From Ruminococcaceae bacterium UBA1404 (lineage in GTDB: Bacteria > Bacillota > Clostridia > Oscillospirales > Ruminococcaceae), in assembly GCA_002305075.1 (NCBI GenBank), contig DBQC01000025.1, positions 1 to 51,729 of the forward strand: DNA of 51,729 nucleotides, read 5' to 3'. Position numbers and translations under genes: made by a program. The notes below the pieces were generated by a model that saw nothing but the letters and a program-made list of their open reading frames with translations, was not told the origin of the DNA and did no database searches. Positions 15,234 through 26,009 of the stretch are shown piece by piece. The number at the start of each line of letters is the position of its first letter. Position 1 is the stretch's first letter.

Positions 15234-16724
15234 ATGGGCTTTGACATTCGCAGCAGACGCAACCTGACCATGCTTACCGACTTTTATGAGCTGACCATGG
15301 CAAACGGCTACTTAAGGCAGGGCATGGGGGACACCGAGGTGGTGTTCGATATGTTCTTCAGGCGCAATCCCGACAAGGGTGGCTTTGCCATTTTCGCAGG
15401 GCTCGAGCAGGTGATTGACTATTTAAGTGACCTGCACTTTTCGCCCGAGGACATTGAATTTTTGCGCAGCAAGGGCATTTTTGGCGAAGATTTTCTTAGC
15501 TACCTCGCTAACTTCAAATTTGCCTGTGATGTGTGGGCGGTACCCGAGGGCACACCGGTATTTCCCGGCGAGCCGCTGGTTACCGTAAAGGGGCCGGCCA
15601 TTCAGGCCCAGTTCATCGAAACCATGCTCCTACTCACCCTGAACCATCAAACTCTCATCGCCACCAAGGCAAGCCGCCTGGTGCGCGCAGCCGAGGGCAG
15701 GGTCATCTTTGAATTCGGCTCTCGGCGGGCACAGGGCTTCGACGGAGCGGTCTATGGCGCCCGGGCCGCCTATATTGGGGGCTGCGCCGCTACGGCCTGT
15801 ACCCTTAGCGACCAGTACTTTGGCGTACCTGCCGTAGGCACCATGGCCCACAGCTGGGTTCAGATGTTCGACAGCGAGTATGAAGCTTTTAAGGCCTATG
15901 CCGAGCTTTATCCCTCGGGTTGCACGCTGCTGGTAGACACCTATAACACCCTTCAGTCGGGGATACCCAACGCCATCCGGGTGTTCGACGAGGTGCTGGC
16001 ACCCCTAGGGCACCGTCCGGTGGCCATCCGGATCGACAGCGGCGACCTTGCCTATCTCTCCAAAAAGGCCCGGGAAATGCTCGACGAAGCGGGCTATCCC
16101 GACTGCAAAATTATTGCCTCCAACTCACTGGATGAATATATCATCCGGGAGCTTATCCTTCACGATGCACAGCTGGATATGTTCGGCGTGGGCGAAAACC
16201 TCATTACTTCCCGTTCCAACCCGGTGTTTGGCGGGGTTTATAAGCTGGCTGCTGTAGAGCGGGATGGGGTCATGAGCCCCCGCATCAAGATTAGCGAGCA
16301 GGCCGACAAAATCACCACCCCCGGCCACAAGTGCCTCTACCGGCTTTATAATCCAAAAACCGGCAAGGCCATCGCCGACTATATCACCTTGGTGGATGAA
16401 GTGGTGGACGACACCAAACCCCTGACCATCTTTGACCCGAAGGATACATGGAAGCGCAAGCGGCTAGACAGCTATAAGGCTGTAAAGCTCCAGCAACCTA
16501 TCTTTGTCCGGGGCGAGCTGGTGTACAAGTGCCCCTCGCTTCCCGAGATTCAGGCCTACTGCAAGGCCCAGTTAGAAACACTTTGGGACGAGCTTATGCG
16601 CTTTGAGTTCCCCCATACCTACTATGTGGACCTCTCGAAAAAGCTTTATCGCCTCAAGATGGATATGATTGCCGCCGCCACCGGCCTACTCGAGTGCGAA
16701 AACGGTGACACCCAGGGCAGCTGA
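15234..16724 (+). CDS. pncB: Nicotinate phosphoribosyltransferase
   Basis: A 496-residue enzyme that joins nicotinate and PRPP to form nicotinate mononucleotide, the entry step of NAD salvage. Family features are TDFYELTMANGY at the N-terminus, FGSRRAQG, the phosphorylatable His in GTMAHSW, RIDSGDLAYLS for phosphate binding and GVGENLITS. Length and motifs fit the long bacterial form found in Firmicutes. GGGAGGAGG lies before the ATG. It is monocistronic, with a long leader and a strong terminator. Confidence 0.95.
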   Translation: MGFDIRSRRNLTMLTDFYELTMANGYLRQGMGDTEVVFDMFFRRNPDKGGFAIFAGLEQVIDYLSDLHFSPEDIEFLRSKGIFGEDFLSYLANFKFACDVWAVPEGTPVFPGEPLVTVKGPAIQAQFIETMLLLTLNHQTLIATKASRLVRAAEGRVIFEFGSRRAQGFDGAVYGARAAYIGGCAATACTLSDQYFGVPAVGTMAHSWVQMFDSEYEAFKAYAELYPSGCTLLVDTYNTLQSGIPNAIRVFDEVLAPLGHRPVAIRIDSGDLAYLSKKAREMLDEAGYPDCKIIASNSLDEYIIRELILHDAQLDMFGVGENLITSRSNPVFGGVYKLAAVERDGVMSPRIKISEQADKITTPGHKCLYRLYNPKTGKAIADYITLVDEVVDDTKPLTIFDPKDTWKRKRLDSYKAVKLQQPIFVRGELVYKCPSLPEIQAYCKAQLETLWDELMRFEFPHTYYVDLSKKLYRLKMDMIAAATGLLECENGDTQGS

Positions 16725-16746
16725 GCAGCTGATAAATATAATATTA

Positions 16747-16776
16747 AAATCCCCCGCCTTGCAAGGCGGGGGATTT
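16747..16776. terminator. Perfect palindromic terminator between pncB and the DnaI-like gene
   Basis: Thirty bases form a perfect inverted repeat centred on CCTTGCAAGG, with a GC-rich stem flanked by A and T. It lies between convergent genes and suits both, although the T tracts are short. Confidence 0.85.
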
Positions 16777-16793
16777 GTATTGGAAGGGGCTAT

Positions 16794-17774
16794 TTATGTT
16801 TCAGGGCCGTAGCGCTTAATAAGCCGCACATCTCGTCCGCGAAAGAGCAGCGTCTCGTAGCCGCCAATCAGCCGCGAGAAGATGCGATCGCCATAGCGAG
16901 ACTCTATCTCGCCTAGGGTGAGGTTGGTGCTGATAAGGCTGGGACGGGCAGTCACCATGCGGCTGTTTATCAGCTCGTAAAGCAGCGACTGGCCAAAGGG
17001 TGAGGTGAACTCGACCCCCAAATCGTCCAGGATAAGCAGCTCGCAGCTCAGCAGAGGGGTCAGTCCCTCGGCGTAGTCGCCATCTCGGCCAAAGCGCCGG
17101 GCCTCCAGCTCGGTGAGCAGGCTGCCAAAGGGGTAGTAGAGCACATCGTAGCCCAGCTCGATCACCCGACGGGCAATGGCCATGGAAAGATGGGTTTTGC
17201 CAAGGCCGGTGGCTCCCACAAATAAAAGGCTGGGAGCGCTTAGCGAAAAGTCGTCGGCCCACTGGCGGCAGCGGGCTAGATTGGCATTCATTAGGCTGCG
17301 GGGCGAAGGACCGTCCCCATCGGCCTGAGCGGGGTAGTAATCTAAAGAAAAATTGTCAAAGCTGCAGTTAAGCAGGCTCTGCTCAATGCCCAGCCGTTTA
17401 ATCATCAGCTGCGAGAGCAGCTTCCTTAAACAGGCGCAGTAGCCTCCCTCCACAAAACCGGTGTCCGAGCAGACAGGGCAGTTGTAATGGGTCTGGGTGT
17501 AATCCTCGGGGAAACCGGCCTTTTGCAGCTGAATTTTTAGTAGCTTATAGGCTCGTTCGCTGGTCAGGCGGATGGTCTCGATGCCCTCGCCGCCACCAAG
17601 CACGGCCTGAGCCAATTTGGCGCTGGTGGCCCCCAGTTGCCGCTGAAGCCGATCGGCTTCGGGCAGCGTGCGGGCGATCTCCTCACGGCGGCGGGCGGCG
17701 GTGCGGCGAGCCTCATCACGGCGGCGCGCAAGCTCTTCCATAGCCGCACCAAAAATCTCCTTTGGATAACTCAC
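16794..17774 (-). CDS. DnaI/DnaC-like helicase loader ATPase
   Basis: A 326-residue AAA+ ATPase. An N-terminal helical part and a zinc-type cysteine cluster (CPVCSDTG...CACL, about residues 99-114) are followed by Walker A GATGLGKTH, Walker B LLILDDLG, a STNL sensor and DRIFSRL. This is the layout of the DnaI/DnaC loaders that place the replicative helicase on DNA. The start is GTG, overlapping the stop of the DnaD-like gene (GTGA), with AGGAGG about 10 bases upstream. The pairing with a DnaD-domain gene supports a role in replication initiation or restart. An IstB-like transposition ATPase is unlikely, because the zinc motif and partner fit a loader. Confidence 0.88.
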   Translation of the reverse strand: MSYPKEIFGAAMEELARRRDEARRTAARRREEIARTLPEADRLQRQLGATSAKLAQAVLGGGEGIETIRLTSERAYKLLKIQLQKAGFPEDYTQTHYNCPVCSDTGFVEGGYCACLRKLLSQLMIKRLGIEQSLLNCSFDNFSLDYYPAQADGDGPSPRSLMNANLARCRQWADDFSLSAPSLLFVGATGLGKTHLSMAIARRVIELGYDVLYYPFGSLLTELEARRFGRDGDYAEGLTPLLSCELLILDDLGVEFTSPFGQSLLYELINSRMVTARPSLISTNLTLGEIESRYGDRIFSRLIGGYETLLFRGRDVRLIKRYGPET

Positions 17775-18766
17775 GGCTGTTCGACCTCCTTTTCGGCCTT
17801 GGCTTCAATCAGCCTTTCCAGTCGGCTGGTGTCAAAGCTCTGCTTGTTGCCGGGCGAGGGCTTTGTTCCGCCTTTTTTGGCGGGCGGTGTACTTGGCCGT
17901 CCGGCGGCATGCTCGGCCAAAGCGGCGGCCTCGTCGGCAATGCCTTTTTGATGCCAGCTGGTGAGCACCTTGTCCATATAGGCAAAGGAGAGCTTGCCCG
18001 TCTGGGTGGCGGCAATGTCGTAGGCTGTGCGGATAAGTTCGGGGGAGAGGCCCATGGTGTCCAGCCAACGGTTAAGGTATCGCTGTTCACTGGGAGACAG
18101 CGCCCGGTCGTAGAGGCCCAAATCGCGGCGCACCTGGCTCTCGGCCGAGCGATAGAGCAGCATTCGGGCCACATGGTCGTCTATGTTTTCGCCGGTCACT
18201 CCCTGATCCTGCCAACTGGCGGCAGTGCGTTCTATGTAGCGCATATTGGGTTTTCCAATGGCGTCGCAATACTGCACAACGGTCATGATGTAATGGGCCG
18301 ACAGCCCGTAGTAGCTATACAAGGCCACAATGGCGTCCATATCGCTGGAGGTAAGGGGCTTACCTAAAACCATTTGTATCTCGTCCACCAGTCCCTTCAG
18401 GCTACCGTTTTGCTCGATGAGCCCCAGCATCTCCCGCCGGGGAAGACGGGGGCGTCCCTTGCTCTGGACAGCGGATGGTGTCGGGCTGGCAGGGGCGGTT
18501 TGGGGCTGGGGGGCGGCAGGCTCGGAGCCGCTTTTGCGCAGAATACCGGCCTCTACCCAATAACTCAGCGCATCGGTGATGTCCCCGGGGGTCTTGCCGA
18601 GTCGACGGGCCATCTCCTCTACATCAGGGGGCGCGTCGGGCGTGCGCAGCAGCATCAGCAGGGCTTTAAGGGATACCTCGCCGCACATCTTGATATGTTT
18701 GTCCACCACCGCCGAGGGTACGGCAAAAATGGCGCCGAGTCCGCTTAGCTCGTAAAGCTGTCCCAT
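17771..18766 (-). CDS. DnaD/DnaB-type primosome protein
   Basis: A 331-residue protein with an N-terminal winged-helix-like domain (residues 1-80) and a low-complexity Pro/Ala/Ser linker (about 82-105). Two DnaD/DnaB_2 domains follow, each ending in the family motif YxxxIxxxW or close to it: YIERTAASW and YMDKVLTSW. It binds DNA at the origin or at restart sites and helps the loader recruit the helicase. The C-terminus is disordered and basic-acidic. Two tandem domains recall B. subtilis DnaB more than DnaD, so either name could apply. It is the first gene of a two-gene operon with the loader. Confidence 0.88.
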   Translation of the reverse strand: MGQLYELSGLGAIFAVPSAVVDKHIKMCGEVSLKALLMLLRTPDAPPDVEEMARRLGKTPGDITDALSYWVEAGILRKSGSEPAAPQPQTAPASPTPSAVQSKGRPRLPRREMLGLIEQNGSLKGLVDEIQMVLGKPLTSSDMDAIVALYSYYGLSAHYIMTVVQYCDAIGKPNMRYIERTAASWQDQGVTGENIDDHVARMLLYRSAESQVRRDLGLYDRALSPSEQRYLNRWLDTMGLSPELIRTAYDIAATQTGKLSFAYMDKVLTSWHQKGIADEAAALAEHAAGRPSTPPAKKGGTKPSPGNKQSFDTSRLERLIEAKAEKEVEQP

Positions 18767-18799
18767 CCCACGCCTCCTTTCGATTATAAATATAGAGTT

Positions 18800-18828
18800 A
18801 TTATAGCAACAAACTTATAGCTTTGCCA
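18800..18828 (-). promoter_or_regulatory. Promoter of the dnaD-dnaI-like operon
   Basis: On the minus strand TGCTATAAT gives an extended -10 (TATAAT at 18800-18805). TGGCAA (18823-18828) lies 17 bases upstream as a poor -35. Confidence 0.6.
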
Positions 18829-18848
18829 GAGCTCCATGGCCAAAAGCA

Positions 18849-18877
18849 TTGCCAAACAAGCCGGCGCAGTTTATAAT
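18849..18877 (+). promoter_or_regulatory. Promoter of the 18970 gene
   Basis: TTGCCA (18849-18854) and TATAAT (18872-18877) with a 17-base spacer, diverging from the replication operon. Confidence 0.7.
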
Positions 18878-18969
18878 ATACAGCATATGGCATATAAAAT
18901 AAAGCAGGACTTTTTCCTGCCGCAGCCGGAAAAAAGCCTCGCCCTATAGACTTATAAGGAGGATGCCCC

Positions 18970-19611
18970 GTGCCTATGCTTTTGCTCGCAGCCCTTTGGA
19001 CGCTGCTTTTGCTGCGCCTTTTTCTGGATACCCGGGCCGCTTTTCCGCTGGCTTTTGAGATGGTCGGCGATCAGGACATGAAGATCGCCCCCGGTTCCGG
19101 AGCCGTTTCCGATCGTAAGAGCCGTCGGGCCGAGAGCGAGGAGGCGGCCACTGAGGCTTATCTGCACCAGCGCAAATTAGGCAATACCCAGCGGGCTGCC
19201 AAACTGGGCACCCGTATGGCAGAGACTCTGATTGCCACCACGCTTCCTGCCCCGCCCCCGGGAGTGGCGGCGGCCGAATACCACACTCAGCTGCGAGTGC
19301 TCTGTGCCTTTGCGGTTAATCGGGCGCTGGAGGAGCGCGCCCCCGGCTCTATTGTGGCCCAGTCGGCGCTGGCGGCCTTTTACGACACGCTGCAGGATTT
19401 GGATCCCGACTTTTACGAGGCTATCAGCGAATCGGGCGCCTTTTCGCTCTATATGTACCTCTATCGCTCCGAGGCCGCCGAGCCCATGGCCTTTGCCACC
19501 GCCTTTGCCGAGGTCTGCGGCCATCCCGGCTCCTATGACATTGGGCTCTATGCCTATCGCCAGGCCTATGCCCGGGCTCTTGGCATGATTGATGCTGTGG
19601 ACTTTCAGTAA
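18970..19611 (+). CDS. Membrane-anchored protein of unknown function
   Basis: A 213-residue protein starting with one hydrophobic segment (about residues 2-18, rich in Leu) and a soluble, Ala-rich, probably all-helical domain. I do not recognise the family. The GTG start is chosen because AAGGAGG lies 7 bases before it; the ATG two codons later is 13 bases away. The segment with YDIGLYAYRQAYARAL near the end looks conserved in character. It has its own consensus promoter and terminator, so it is a real, singly expressed gene. Function cannot be inferred from the neighbours, which are replication genes and a TVP38-like protein on the other strand. Confidence 0.75.
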   Translation: MPMLLLAALWTLLLLRLFLDTRAAFPLAFEMVGDQDMKIAPGSGAVSDRKSRRAESEEAATEAYLHQRKLGNTQRAAKLGTRMAETLIATTLPAPPPGVAAAEYHTQLRVLCAFAVNRALEERAPGSIVAQSALAAFYDTLQDLDPDFYEAISESGAFSLYMYLYRSEAAEPMAFATAFAEVCGHPGSYDIGLYAYRQAYARALGMIDAVDFQ

Positions 19612-19635
19612 AGCAGTCTGTGCCCAGCCAAACCA

Positions 19636-19667
19636 CAACCCCCGCTTTCGTGGCGGGGGTTGTTTTT
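19636..19667 (+). terminator. Terminator after the 18970 gene
   Basis: CAACCCCCGC (19636-19645) pairs perfectly with GCGGGGGTTG (19653-19662), followed by five T. It touches the stop codon of the convergent TVP38-like gene. Confidence 0.9.
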
Positions 19668-20415
19668 AACCGGTAGCCGTCTCGTCGGACTCCTGAGCTG
19701 ACGCTTGGGTTTTGGCCTCCTCGGCCTCAGAATTTTGGCCCATATGGCCCACCCACTTGCGATGGACTCGAAGCCCGATGCCGGCCAGCAGTGTGGCCAG
19801 AGCGAAAAAACCGGCAGTAAGCACAAAGTTGCCCTCTGAGAGGGCGTCCCCCGCCATGGTGGAGGTGACCACCGAGGGGATTCTTGCCAGCGTGGAAATC
19901 AGCAAAAAGCGCACCGGGTTAATGCGGGTTAGCCCGGCGGCATAGGTGAGGATGTCTTTGGGCGTGCCCGGAATAAGAAAGAGCAGAAAGATCACCCACT
20001 CCAATCGGCGCTCGTCTCGCAAAAAGCGGTACCGCTCCAGTTGGGCTTCGCTAAAAAAGACCCGCACCAACGGCCGACCAAACCGGCGCACCAAAAACAA
20101 CACCAAACTGGCTCCAATAAGGATGCCGGCCAAACAGAGCAGCAGGCCACCCCAAGCGCCGCAGATCATGCCTGCCAGAACCTCCACCGGCTCGCCCGGA
20201 AGAAAAGCCAGAATAATCTGGGCTACCTGCACCACAAAGACCAGCAGAGGTCCCCAAGCGCCCAGAGCATCAATGGCGTCGGCCAACTGCTGCCGGGTCT
20301 CGGGGTAGAGCATAAAGTCGCGAGCATAGGGATAGCTCCATACCAGCGCCATGAGCGTGACAGCCAGCAGCAAAATAGCCCCCAGCCAGTTTTTTAGGAG
20401 ATGTTTTTCTTCCAT
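19666..20415 (-). CDS. TVP38/TMEM64-family membrane protein
   Basis: A 249-residue integral membrane protein with about six hydrophobic segments. It has the VTT (SNARE-associated/DedA-related) domain signature: FLPGEPVEVLAG near the first re-entrant loop and IPGTPKDILTYAAGL in the second, spanning about residues 60-190. Members are thought to move or scramble lipids or polyprenyl carriers; the exact substrate is unknown. The C-terminal 25 residues are charged and cytoplasmic. It appears to be a single-gene unit. Confidence 0.88.
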   Translation of the reverse strand: MEEKHLLKNWLGAILLLAVTLMALVWSYPYARDFMLYPETRQQLADAIDALGAWGPLLVFVVQVAQIILAFLPGEPVEVLAGMICGAWGGLLLCLAGILIGASLVLFLVRRFGRPLVRVFFSEAQLERYRFLRDERRLEWVIFLLFLIPGTPKDILTYAAGLTRINPVRFLLISTLARIPSVVTSTMAGDALSEGNFVLTAGFFALATLLAGIGLRVHRKWVGHMGQNSEAEEAKTQASAQESDETATG

Positions 20416-20558
20416 TTCGGCGTCCTTTTATAGGAAATTTAGATTTATTGTAGCATAAAAGCGGGCTTTAATTAAACTTAAGCGGACAAATCTTTTCTTT
20501 ATCGGGTGTTTGATGTAGAATAAGGACAGAGACCAAATGCCAATGGGAGGGACAGGCC

Positions 20559-21152
20559 ATGGAACACAATGCCTTTACCGCCGGCGTCAAGCCGGGTGGA
20601 CTCACCACAGATTATGAAATAAAAATGCTGGTGTGCTATATGCTCTATCACCTCAAGGAGCCGGTAACCTTCGAGCGGATGAGCTATGCGCTCCAGAGCG
20701 AGAATTTGGTCAACTACTTTGAGCTGGCTGCTGCGGTAAACAGCCTCATCACCAGCGGCAGCCTGCGGGTTGAGACCGTCGGTGAGGAGCAGCGCCTTGT
20801 GCTGGGCGAGACCGGGGTGGAGACGGCGGTGGTCTTTGAAAAGACGCTGCCGCTTTCGGTGCGCGAGCAGGCGCTTAAAAGCTACCGCGAGAATATGATG
20901 CGCCGCCGTCTTGAGCAGCGTAACACCGCTGCGTATGAGAAAACCGAGGACGGCTATGAGATGACTCTTACCATCCCTGACATGGGCACCGACCTGCTGC
21001 GCATGACCCTGTTTGTGCCCACCAAGGCGAGATGCGAGGAAATAAAGCGCAACTTCCTCCACGACCCCACTCAAGTTTACCGAGCCATTTTGCTGGCGCT
21101 GACCGGGGAGGAGATTATCGAGGGCTCGATCTACGACCAGTTGGATGAATAA
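20559..21152 (+). CDS. DUF4364 family protein
   Basis: A 197-residue soluble protein that looks like the DUF4364 family of Firmicutes. Its N-terminal half resembles a winged helix (IKMLVCYMLYHLKEPVTFERM, then NYFELAAAVNSLI, about residues 20-75), and a mixed domain of unknown role follows. The wing suggests a DNA-binding regulator, but no target is evident. GGGAGG lies about 10 bases before the ATG. A possible -10 box TAGAAT at 20516-20521 lies upstream without a good -35. The 222 bases after it hold no gene, only the hairpin at 21332-21363. Confidence 0.8.
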   Translation: MEHNAFTAGVKPGGLTTDYEIKMLVCYMLYHLKEPVTFERMSYALQSENLVNYFELAAAVNSLITSGSLRVETVGEEQRLVLGETGVETAVVFEKTLPLSVREQALKSYRENMMRRRLEQRNTAAYEKTEDGYEMTLTIPDMGTDLLRMTLFVPTKARCEEIKRNFLHDPTQVYRAILLALTGEEIIEGSIYDQLDE

Positions 21153-21331
21153 GGCACAAAATGCACCGTAAAGATACAAACCTTTACATCATACATTCGG
21201 GCTGACACCCAACACCGTCATATTCTGCCCATTTTGGTCACTATTTGGGCATATTTCAAGAAATTTGGTCGCCAATAAGCCCTGTAAAGCTTTTTGGCAT
21301 TACAGAGCAATGCGCCACTCGCATTATGCAT

Positions 21332-21363
21332 AAACGCCGCCGAAGAAGTCTTCGGCGGCGTTT
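21332..21363. terminator. Long hairpin, probable terminator of the CoA-transferase gene
   Basis: AAACGCCGCCGAAGA (21332-21346) pairs perfectly with TCTTCGGCGGCGTTT (21349-21363). It lies 12 bases beyond the stop of the leftward CoA-transferase gene. The T tracts are short, so strength in either direction is uncertain. Confidence 0.75.
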
Positions 21364-21374
21364 AGTATTGGACT

Positions 21375-22574
21375 TTAGCATTGGTAGCGCCGGATATAGT
21401 CCTCTGCTTCGTCCGGGGTATAGCCGGCATACTGAATTAAAACTTCTCGGGTGTGTTCGCCCAGCCTCGGAGCGTGCTCCTCGGGAATCTCCTTTTCGGG
21501 CGGAACATGGGACAGCTTGATCGGGTTGCCCGCTACCTTAATCTTGCCAATACCCGGTTGCTCCACCTCCACCAGCATATTGCGTTCGGCCACATGGGGG
21601 TCGTCAAACAGCTTATCGATGGTGTTAATAGGCCCGGCGGGAATATGAGCCTCGTTTAATATTTCCAGCCACTCGGCTGTGGTTTTCTTACTAAAATGTT
21701 GTTGCATGATATCGCTTAGCAGATGCATATTGGTGTTGCGCTGGGCGTTGGTTACAAAGCGCGGATCCTCAATCAGCTCCTCCTGTCCCACAACACGGCA
21801 AAGTGCGGCAAACAGTTTGTCGTTGCCGGCGGCCACAATGATCCAGCTGTCCTTGGTGCGGTAGGCCTCAAAGGGAGTTATGGAGGGGTGCTTAAGCCCC
21901 AAGGGCCCGGGCGCCACCCCAAGTGTCGAGGTTTTGGCCACGGCGTTTTCTAAAATGGCTATTTGGCTGTCTAGCATGGCCACATCAACCATTTGGCCCT
22001 GACCGGTTACTGTGCGGGCAAAAAGGGCGGCTAAGGTGCCATAGGCGGCGAACATACCGGCCACAATATCGCCGATAGAAGTGCCCACCCGCACCGGGTC
22101 GCCGTCCGGGGTGCCGGTGATGCTCATGATGCCGCCCATGCCCTGTACAATCATGTCGTAGGCCGGGCGGGCGGCGTAGGGGCCGGTGTGCCCAAAACCG
22201 GACACCACCGTGTAGATTATCTGGGGGTTGAGCGCCTGCAGCTGCTCGTAGCCATATCCGAGCTTTTTTAGGGTACCGGGCTTAAAGTTCTCCACAAGCA
22301 CATCGCTCTCAGCGAGCAGCCGCTCGAAAATCCGGCGGCCCTCATCGCTTTTCATATCCACAACAATGCTCTTTTTGCCCCGGTTTATGCTGAGAAAATA
22401 AATAGACTCCTCGCCGATATGCGGCCCGTAGGCCCGGGAATCATCACCGATGCCGGGCATCTCCAACTTGATGATTTCGGCGCCGAGATTGGACAACATC
22501 ATGGTGCAGTAGGGGCCTGCCAGCACTCGGGACATATCCAGCACACGGATGCCCTCAAGAGGTTTGTAGGTCAT
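21375..22574 (-). CDS. Class III CoA-transferase, CaiB/BaiF family
   Basis: A 399-residue family III CoA-transferase, which moves CoA between carboxylic acids through a ternary-complex mechanism. It opens with LEGIRVLDMSRVLAGPYC, then NRGKKSI, VENFKPG and the catalytic Asp in RPAYDMIVQGMGG; the C-terminal part has HIPAGPIN. The substrate (formyl-, carnitine-, succinyl- or aromatic acid-type) cannot be told. Of two nearby ATGs, 22574 is chosen because GGAGAG stands 9 bases before it, whereas the ATG at 22583 directly abuts that site. The frame is open 43 codons further but without a binding site. No acyl-CoA dehydrogenase or other partner is next to it. Confidence 0.92.
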   Translation of the reverse strand: MTYKPLEGIRVLDMSRVLAGPYCTMMLSNLGAEIIKLEMPGIGDDSRAYGPHIGEESIYFLSINRGKKSIVVDMKSDEGRRIFERLLAESDVLVENFKPGTLKKLGYGYEQLQALNPQIIYTVVSGFGHTGPYAARPAYDMIVQGMGGIMSITGTPDGDPVRVGTSIGDIVAGMFAAYGTLAALFARTVTGQGQMVDVAMLDSQIAILENAVAKTSTLGVAPGPLGLKHPSITPFEAYRTKDSWIIVAAGNDKLFAALCRVVGQEELIEDPRFVTNAQRNTNMHLLSDIMQQHFSKKTTAEWLEILNEAHIPAGPINTIDKLFDDPHVAERNMLVEVEQPGIGKIKVAGNPIKLSHVPPEKEIPEEHAPRLGEHTREVLIQYAGYTPDEAEDYIRRYQC

Positions 22575-22631
22575 GTGCGTCATCCTCTCTATGAATTTGG
22601 CGGTTATAAAACCACCCATTTGATTGGAATA

Positions 22632-22660
22632 ATGATACCAAATGGCATCCTGTATAGCAA
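22632..22660 (-). promoter_or_regulatory. Promoter of the CoA-transferase gene
   Basis: On the minus strand TTGCTA (22655-22660) and TATCAT (22632-22637) with a 17-base spacer. Confidence 0.6.
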
Positions 22661-22766
22661 GCGTATTTTTTCTATGGCCGCACGGAGCCAATTTTGCGGA
22701 CAACCTATCATACCTGCCCGCTGTTGTTCATAGACTGTGAAAACAACCTTTACAGGAGGAGACGCT

Positions 22767-25385
<2,619 letters not shown>

Positions 25386-25406
25386 GCCGCTTTAAACCTC
25401 CTCACC

Positions 25407-25430
25407 AAACGGCTCCTTAGGGGGCCGTTT
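25407..25430 (+). terminator. Hairpin after the P-type ATPase gene
   Basis: AAACGGC (25407-25413) pairs with GCCGTTT (25424-25430), with inner C-G pairs. It is followed by GACTTTATAA, so the T tract is poor. It is probably a terminator. Confidence 0.6.
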
Positions 25431-25446
25431 GACTTTATAAGCGGTG

Positions 25447-25475
25447 TTGGCAATTAAGCTAAAAAAGCTTATAAT
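25447..25475 (+). promoter_or_regulatory. Promoter of the VOC-family gene
   Basis: TTGGCA (25447-25452) and TATAAT (25470-25475) with a 17-base spacer, 25 bases before the ATG. Confidence 0.75.
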
Positions 25476-25499
25476 ATGATAAAAAGTGGGGGACTGCCC

Positions 25500-25891
25500 A
25501 TGAAAGCGCCCGATATTTACATAGGTGCCATTGTGATAGACACCGACGATATCGCCCGGCTGGCTGGGTTTTACCAGCATCTTTTGGAGCTGCGCATCCT
25601 GCGCAAAACCGAGGATTTTATCGGTCTTGAGGCTAAAGGCGGCATCAGACTCTACATTCAGCACAACCCCCTTTATCGGCGGCCGGTATGGCCGATGTGC
25701 CCGGACAACCTCAGGCCAAGATGCACCTCGACTTTGCCTGTGCCGATTTAGGCGCCGCTATCGCCCATGCAATAGCTTGCGGTGCCCAAAAAGCGCCGGT
25801 GCAGTATCTGTCCGGTTCGGTGGTTATGACAGACCCCGCAGGGCATCCCTTTTGCCTTTATAGCCCGCATAAGCATCCGGACCCTGCATGA
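25500..25891 (+). pseudogene. Frameshifted VOC (glyoxalase/bleomycin-resistance) family gene
   Basis: The first frame gives a typical VOC N-terminus (IYIGAIVIDTDDIARLAGFYQ to YRRPVWP). The expected continuation (DVPGQPQAKMHLDFAC to the end) lies in the next frame. Adding a single G near 25691-25694 joins them into an uninterrupted protein of about 130 residues, the usual family length. The family fold binds a metal and includes glyoxalases, dioxygenases and antibiotic-binding proteins; the function here is unknown. GGGGGA precedes the ATG and the promoter is strong, so either the loss is recent or the base was lost in sequencing. Confidence 0.75.
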
Positions 25892-25918
25892 ATATTGGAT
25901 GTCAAAGACACTAAAGTA

Positions 25919-25947
25919 TTGATATACATGGGCGAAAAGTGTAAGAT
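25919..25947 (+). promoter_or_regulatory. Promoter of the glycosidase-like lipoprotein operon
   Basis: TTGATA (25919-25924) and TAAGAT (25942-25947) with a 17-base spacer, about 60 bases before the start codon. Confidence 0.6.
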
Positions 25948-26009
25948 GTCTGTGTTTGTTTGGCTCGGCCTATTATGGCTTATTTGGCTTAAATGAGAGG
26001 TAATCTTCT

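Noticed and set aside
25476..25891. Two separate small genes in the VOC region
   Set aside because: Both halves match one VOC protein joined by a single-base change, so they are one broken gene.
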